In this document: positions 61,432 to 64,000 of the stretch, piece after piece
How positions within the stretch are numbered: position 1 is the stretch's first letter
How the letters are laid out: each line of letters begins with the position of its first letter
Source of the DNA: an uncultured Paludibaculum sp.
GTDB taxonomy: Bacteria; Acidobacteriota; Terriglobia; Bryobacterales; Bryobacteraceae
Assembly (NCBI RefSeq): GCF_963665245.1
Contig: NZ_OY762267.1
Span: 620,001 to 684,000, forward strand
DNA: 64,000 nt
Direction: 5' to 3'
Notes under the pieces: model-generated
What the model saw: only the letters and a program-made list of their open reading frames with translations
Told to the model about the DNA's origin: nothing
Database searches by the model: none
Program-made: the position numbers and the translations under genes

Positions 61432-63336
61432 ATGCCACTGAAGATCACTCGAAGAGCCGCATTCCCCCTCGCAGCCGCAGCCGCCCTGCTCCGCGCCGAA
61501 ACCCGGCGTAATGCCGATGTCGTCATCTATGGCGCCACGCCCTCGGGCATTGGCGCCGCGGTGGCTGCCGCCCGCCTGGGCCACACCGTCATCCTGAGCG
61601 AGTATGTCGACCACATCGGCGGCATCGTCTCGAATGGACTCACCAACGCCGACATCGGCAAGCGGCAGGCGGTGGGCGGGCTGTTTTACGAATTCACGCG
61701 GCGCGTGTTGGAGACCTATACCGCGCAAGACAAGGCGAACCCATCGCTGCAGAACGTCAAGCTGTGTAAGGACGGCTACTGGTACGAGGCTAGCCTCGCC
61801 GAGAAGGTCTTTCACGACATGATCGGCGCCGAGGGCGGGCGCATCCAGCTTCTGCTGAGCCACGAACTGAAGCGGACCACCGTGCGCGGCAACCGCCTCA
61901 CCTCCATCTTTCTCGAGGACCGCACGAAACCGGGCTCGCTCGTGGAACTCGCCGCCACCGCCTTCATCGACGCGACCTACGAGGGCGACCTGGCAGCAAT
62001 GGCCGGCGTGCCGTTCAAGACCGGACGCGAGAGCCGCGCCGAGTACAACGAACCGCACGCCGGGCGGATCTACATGAAGTTCCGCGAGAACACTCCGCTG
62101 CCTGGTTCGACAGGCGAGGCCGACCAGGCTACCCAGGCCTACTGCTTCCGGATGCACGTGACCAACGTGCCGGAGAAGCGGATCCCCATCGAGAAGCCAG
62201 CCACTTACAATCGCGAGGAATATGCGCTAACCCTGGAAGACATCCGGGCCGGCCGCATCACAAAATTCCGCGAGGTGATCCAGGTCTACGCCATGCCGAA
62301 TGGCCGGTTCGAACTCAATAGCGATCACGTCCATCCCGACACCGGCATCCCGCGCGAGTCGCTCGATCTCGCCGAAGAGTGCTGGCCCTGGCCCACGGCG
62401 ACTCCGGCGCAGCGGCAGAAGATCTACCAGCGCTATCTGGACCACAACGTCGGCCTGATCTGGCTGCTGCAGAACGATCCGGAGGTCCCCGAATCGCTGC
62501 GCAAGGACGCGAGCCAGTACGGTTGGCACCGCGATGAATGAGTGAACAATCGGAACATGCCGCGGCAGGTGTATGTGCGCCAGGGTCGGCGGATTCTAGG
62601 CGACTACGTCCTCACCGAGAACGACGCAAACCTGGATCCGGAGTTGAAGCGTACCCGCGTGCAGCCCACGTCCATCGGCGTGCTCGAGTGGGCCTTCGAC
62701 CCCCACGGCCATCATCGCTACGATCCGGCGCATCCCGGCGTGCGTGAGGGCTACTTCTTCGTAGACCACGAGCCGTTCCAGGTGCCCTATGGAGTAGTGG
62801 TGCCGCGCAAGATCGATGGCCTGCTGGTGCCCGTGGCGTGCTCGTGCAGTCATGTCGCCTACAACGCCCTGCGCATGGAGCCGGTCTTTATCGTGCTGGG
62901 CGAAGCGTGCGGCGTGGCGGCGCACCTGGCGATTCAACACAAGGTTCCGCTGCGGCGCATTCCGGCCAACCAACTGCAGGCCATCCTGGCGGAGCGTAGG
63001 GGCGTTCTCACGTTCTATGAGGATCTGCCCTTCACCGATCCCGACTTCGCCGCCTTCCAATGGCTGGGCGCCCGCGGCCTGAATCCGGGCTACCGCGCCG
63101 AGAAGACGCACGGCCTCACGCGCGGCGAGGGCGCAGCACGCCTGGCCAGGATTCTCCGCCACGAGGGGAAGAAGCCGTCCGCGCCGGTGCAGGACGCGGA
63201 ACTGCCGCTGACCGGCGAGGTCCTGGCCGGCTGGTTGAAGGCGGCGGGTTACGCGGCGTCCAGCGCGCAGCCAGGCCCGCTGGATCTGGCCGGATTCGCC
63301 CGGACGGTGTACGCGGCCCTGCGCCCAAAGGTTTAG
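61432..63336 (+). pseudogene. FAD-dependent oxidoreductase gene with an in-frame TGA
   Basis: Two frames in the same register, 61432-62541 and 62542-63336, together encode about 634 residues of a PF12831-type FAD-dependent oxidoreductase. The N-terminal leader is followed by the dinucleotide fold ADVVIYGATPSGIGAAVAAA and IGGIVSNGLTNADIG. The second part starts NNRNMPRQVYVRQGRRILGD and contains YGVVVPRKIDGLLVPVACSC and VFIVLGEACGVAAHLAI. The only defect is TGA at 62539-62541, following HRDE, where relatives have a sense codon, often F or W. A single nonsense change or a base error would explain it. Confidence 0.82.
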
Positions 63337-63339
63337 CCG

Positions 63340-64000
63340 CTAATTGCCCGGCAGGTAGCGGTGCGTCACGTAGCTGGAGGTCCGCACCCGGTTGTTCTTG
63401 CCTTCCACCCGGATCAGCACCTGGAAATACGGGCTCTTCTTGCCGCGCGGGCCATTGGGCGGGTCGGCGTCGATGCGGCGCTGCAGATCGGTCAGGCGCT
63501 CAGGATCAATGGCATAGTTCGCGGCGCCCTGGGTGGACCATGTTTCGATACCTGACAGGTAGAGCATGCGCGTGTTGGGCTGCCTGCCCGGCCATAGACT
63601 CATCACGGCGTAGCTGGTGCTGACGCCGACCCCACCGCTGGGCCGGTAGACGGGCAGTTCCCCGGGCAAGGGGCTCGACACGAGGAAGCCGCTGCCCGGT
63701 CCGCCATTGCCGGGATCGAAGGGGAAGAGGTCCGGGCGCTGCATCTGCTGAAGCAGCGTCTGGAATCGGGCCGACGAGACCACCACCAGGTTTTTGCCTT
63801 CAATGTCGGACGGGCCCAGATAGTTCGAGTTGGCGACGCTCGCAGTCACTCCTCGGTGCTGCAGCCAGTCGGCCACGTAGTGAGTGCCAATGGCATCGCC
63901 GATCCCCGTGTAGACGTCCTCCTGCGGGCGGAATGTCCCTCCCAACAGATCGCCCAGGTGTTTGATGCGGTCGCTGTCCTCGGACACGGCGTTCACGCTG
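63340..64000 (-). CDS. Unknown protein, partial at right edge
   Basis: The minus-strand frame runs from the right window edge to a stop at 63340 and gives at least 218 residues. It reads GIGDAIGTHYVADWLQHRGV early and NTRMLYLSGIETWSTQGAAN later, with a C-terminal domain that looks globular and beta-rich. I do not recognise the family. The N-terminal part is outside the window. It is convergent with the FAD oxidoreductase gene, with three bases between stops. Confidence 0.7.
   Translation of the reverse strand, partial: SVNAVSEDSDRIKHLGDLLGGTFRPQEDVYTGIGDAIGTHYVADWLQHRGVTASVANSNYLGPSDIEGKNLVVVSSARFQTLLQQMQRPDLFPFDPGNGGPGSGFLVSSPLPGELPVYRPSGGVGVSTSYAVMSLWPGRQPNTRMLYLSGIETWSTQGAANYAIDPERLTDLQRRIDADPPNGPRGKKSPYFQVLIRVEGKNNRVRTSSYVTHRYLPGN

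Noticed and set aside
62539..62541. TGA as selenocysteine or recoded tryptophan
   Set aside because: No selenocysteine hairpin is evident after the codon, other genes in the window use TGA as stop, and the family does not use a catalytic Sec at this position. Nonsense mutation or base error is simpler.
1..64000. CRISPR arrays, rRNA, tRNA and intact insertion sequences
   Set aside because: No regularly spaced direct repeats, no cloverleaf-like or rRNA sequence, and no transposase motif was found on either strand by reading.

Overview
The window is GC-rich DNA from a motile Gram-negative bacterium. The flagellar gene set (L- and P-ring genes, an FlbD homologue, a lone FlgJ rod-binding domain, a FlgN-like chaperone) is followed by many secreted TIM-barrel, Gfo/Idh, DUF362, CocE and FAD-oxidoreductase genes with N-terminal signal sequences, a long IPT/TIG-repeat protein and Rhs debris. 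This points to Acidobacteria of the Solibacter/Paludibaculum (Bryobacterales) type. That assignment is inference from gene content; there is no rRNA gene here.

Region 1 (1-31029) is a large flagellar island. On the minus strand are a flagellin gene (2491-3318), motB-motA-flbD (4082-6011), then flgL-flgK-flgN-flgM-unknown-fliN-fliA-flhF-flhA-sigma54 activator (7404-16858), then flgJ-flgI and flgH-flgA-flgG-flgF (17354-22135). On the plus strand are fliM (6128), fliS (16954) and a tightly packed run fliK-flgD-flgE-small SpoA protein-fliO-fliP-fliQ-fliR-flhB-cheY-like-motA-motB (22358-31029). Together these give export apparatus, rod/hook/filament parts, C-ring switch proteins, two stator systems, and the FliA/FlgM checkpoint beside a sigma-54 activator. 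fliF, fliG, fliE, fliH, fliI, fliJ, flgB and flgC are not in the window. The first 2.5 kb carries no intact gene. It holds decayed, tandem fragments that read like FliM, and its left edge repeats the upstream region of the flagellin gene, so a second flagellin gene probably lies just outside.

Region 2 (31044-42416) holds secreted metabolic genes: an M28 peptidase, a GH125 exo-mannosidase, a translationally coupled amidohydrolase/unknown/DUF362 operon, a xylose-isomerase-like TIM barrel with a Gfo/Idh/MocA oxidoreductase, and a metallophosphoesterase.

Region 3 (42417-51900) is accessory and gene-poor. It has a membrane thioredoxin-like protein paired with a 10-cysteine secreted peptide, an RDD membrane protein, a DJ-1/PfpI protein overlapping an alpha/beta hydrolase, and an Rhs toxin array. 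The array reads: 5'-truncated Rhs core with a metzincin-like zinc-protease tip, secreted putative immunity protein, orphan Rhs tip with an M15/hedgehog-type peptidase, second secreted putative immunity protein, third decayed Rhs tip. A ~90-bp palindromic repeat lies beside the truncated Rhs end and again at 45.85 kb.

Region 4 (51899-64000) contains a 4.9-kb IPT/TIG-repeat gene broken by three frameshifts, a methyltransferase, a small CDF-type metal transporter, a site-2 protease, a CocE-type hydrolase, an FAD oxidoreductase gene interrupted by one in-frame TGA, and a partial unknown gene at the right edge. Several breaks are single-base indels in homopolymers, so sequencing error must be excluded before calling decay.
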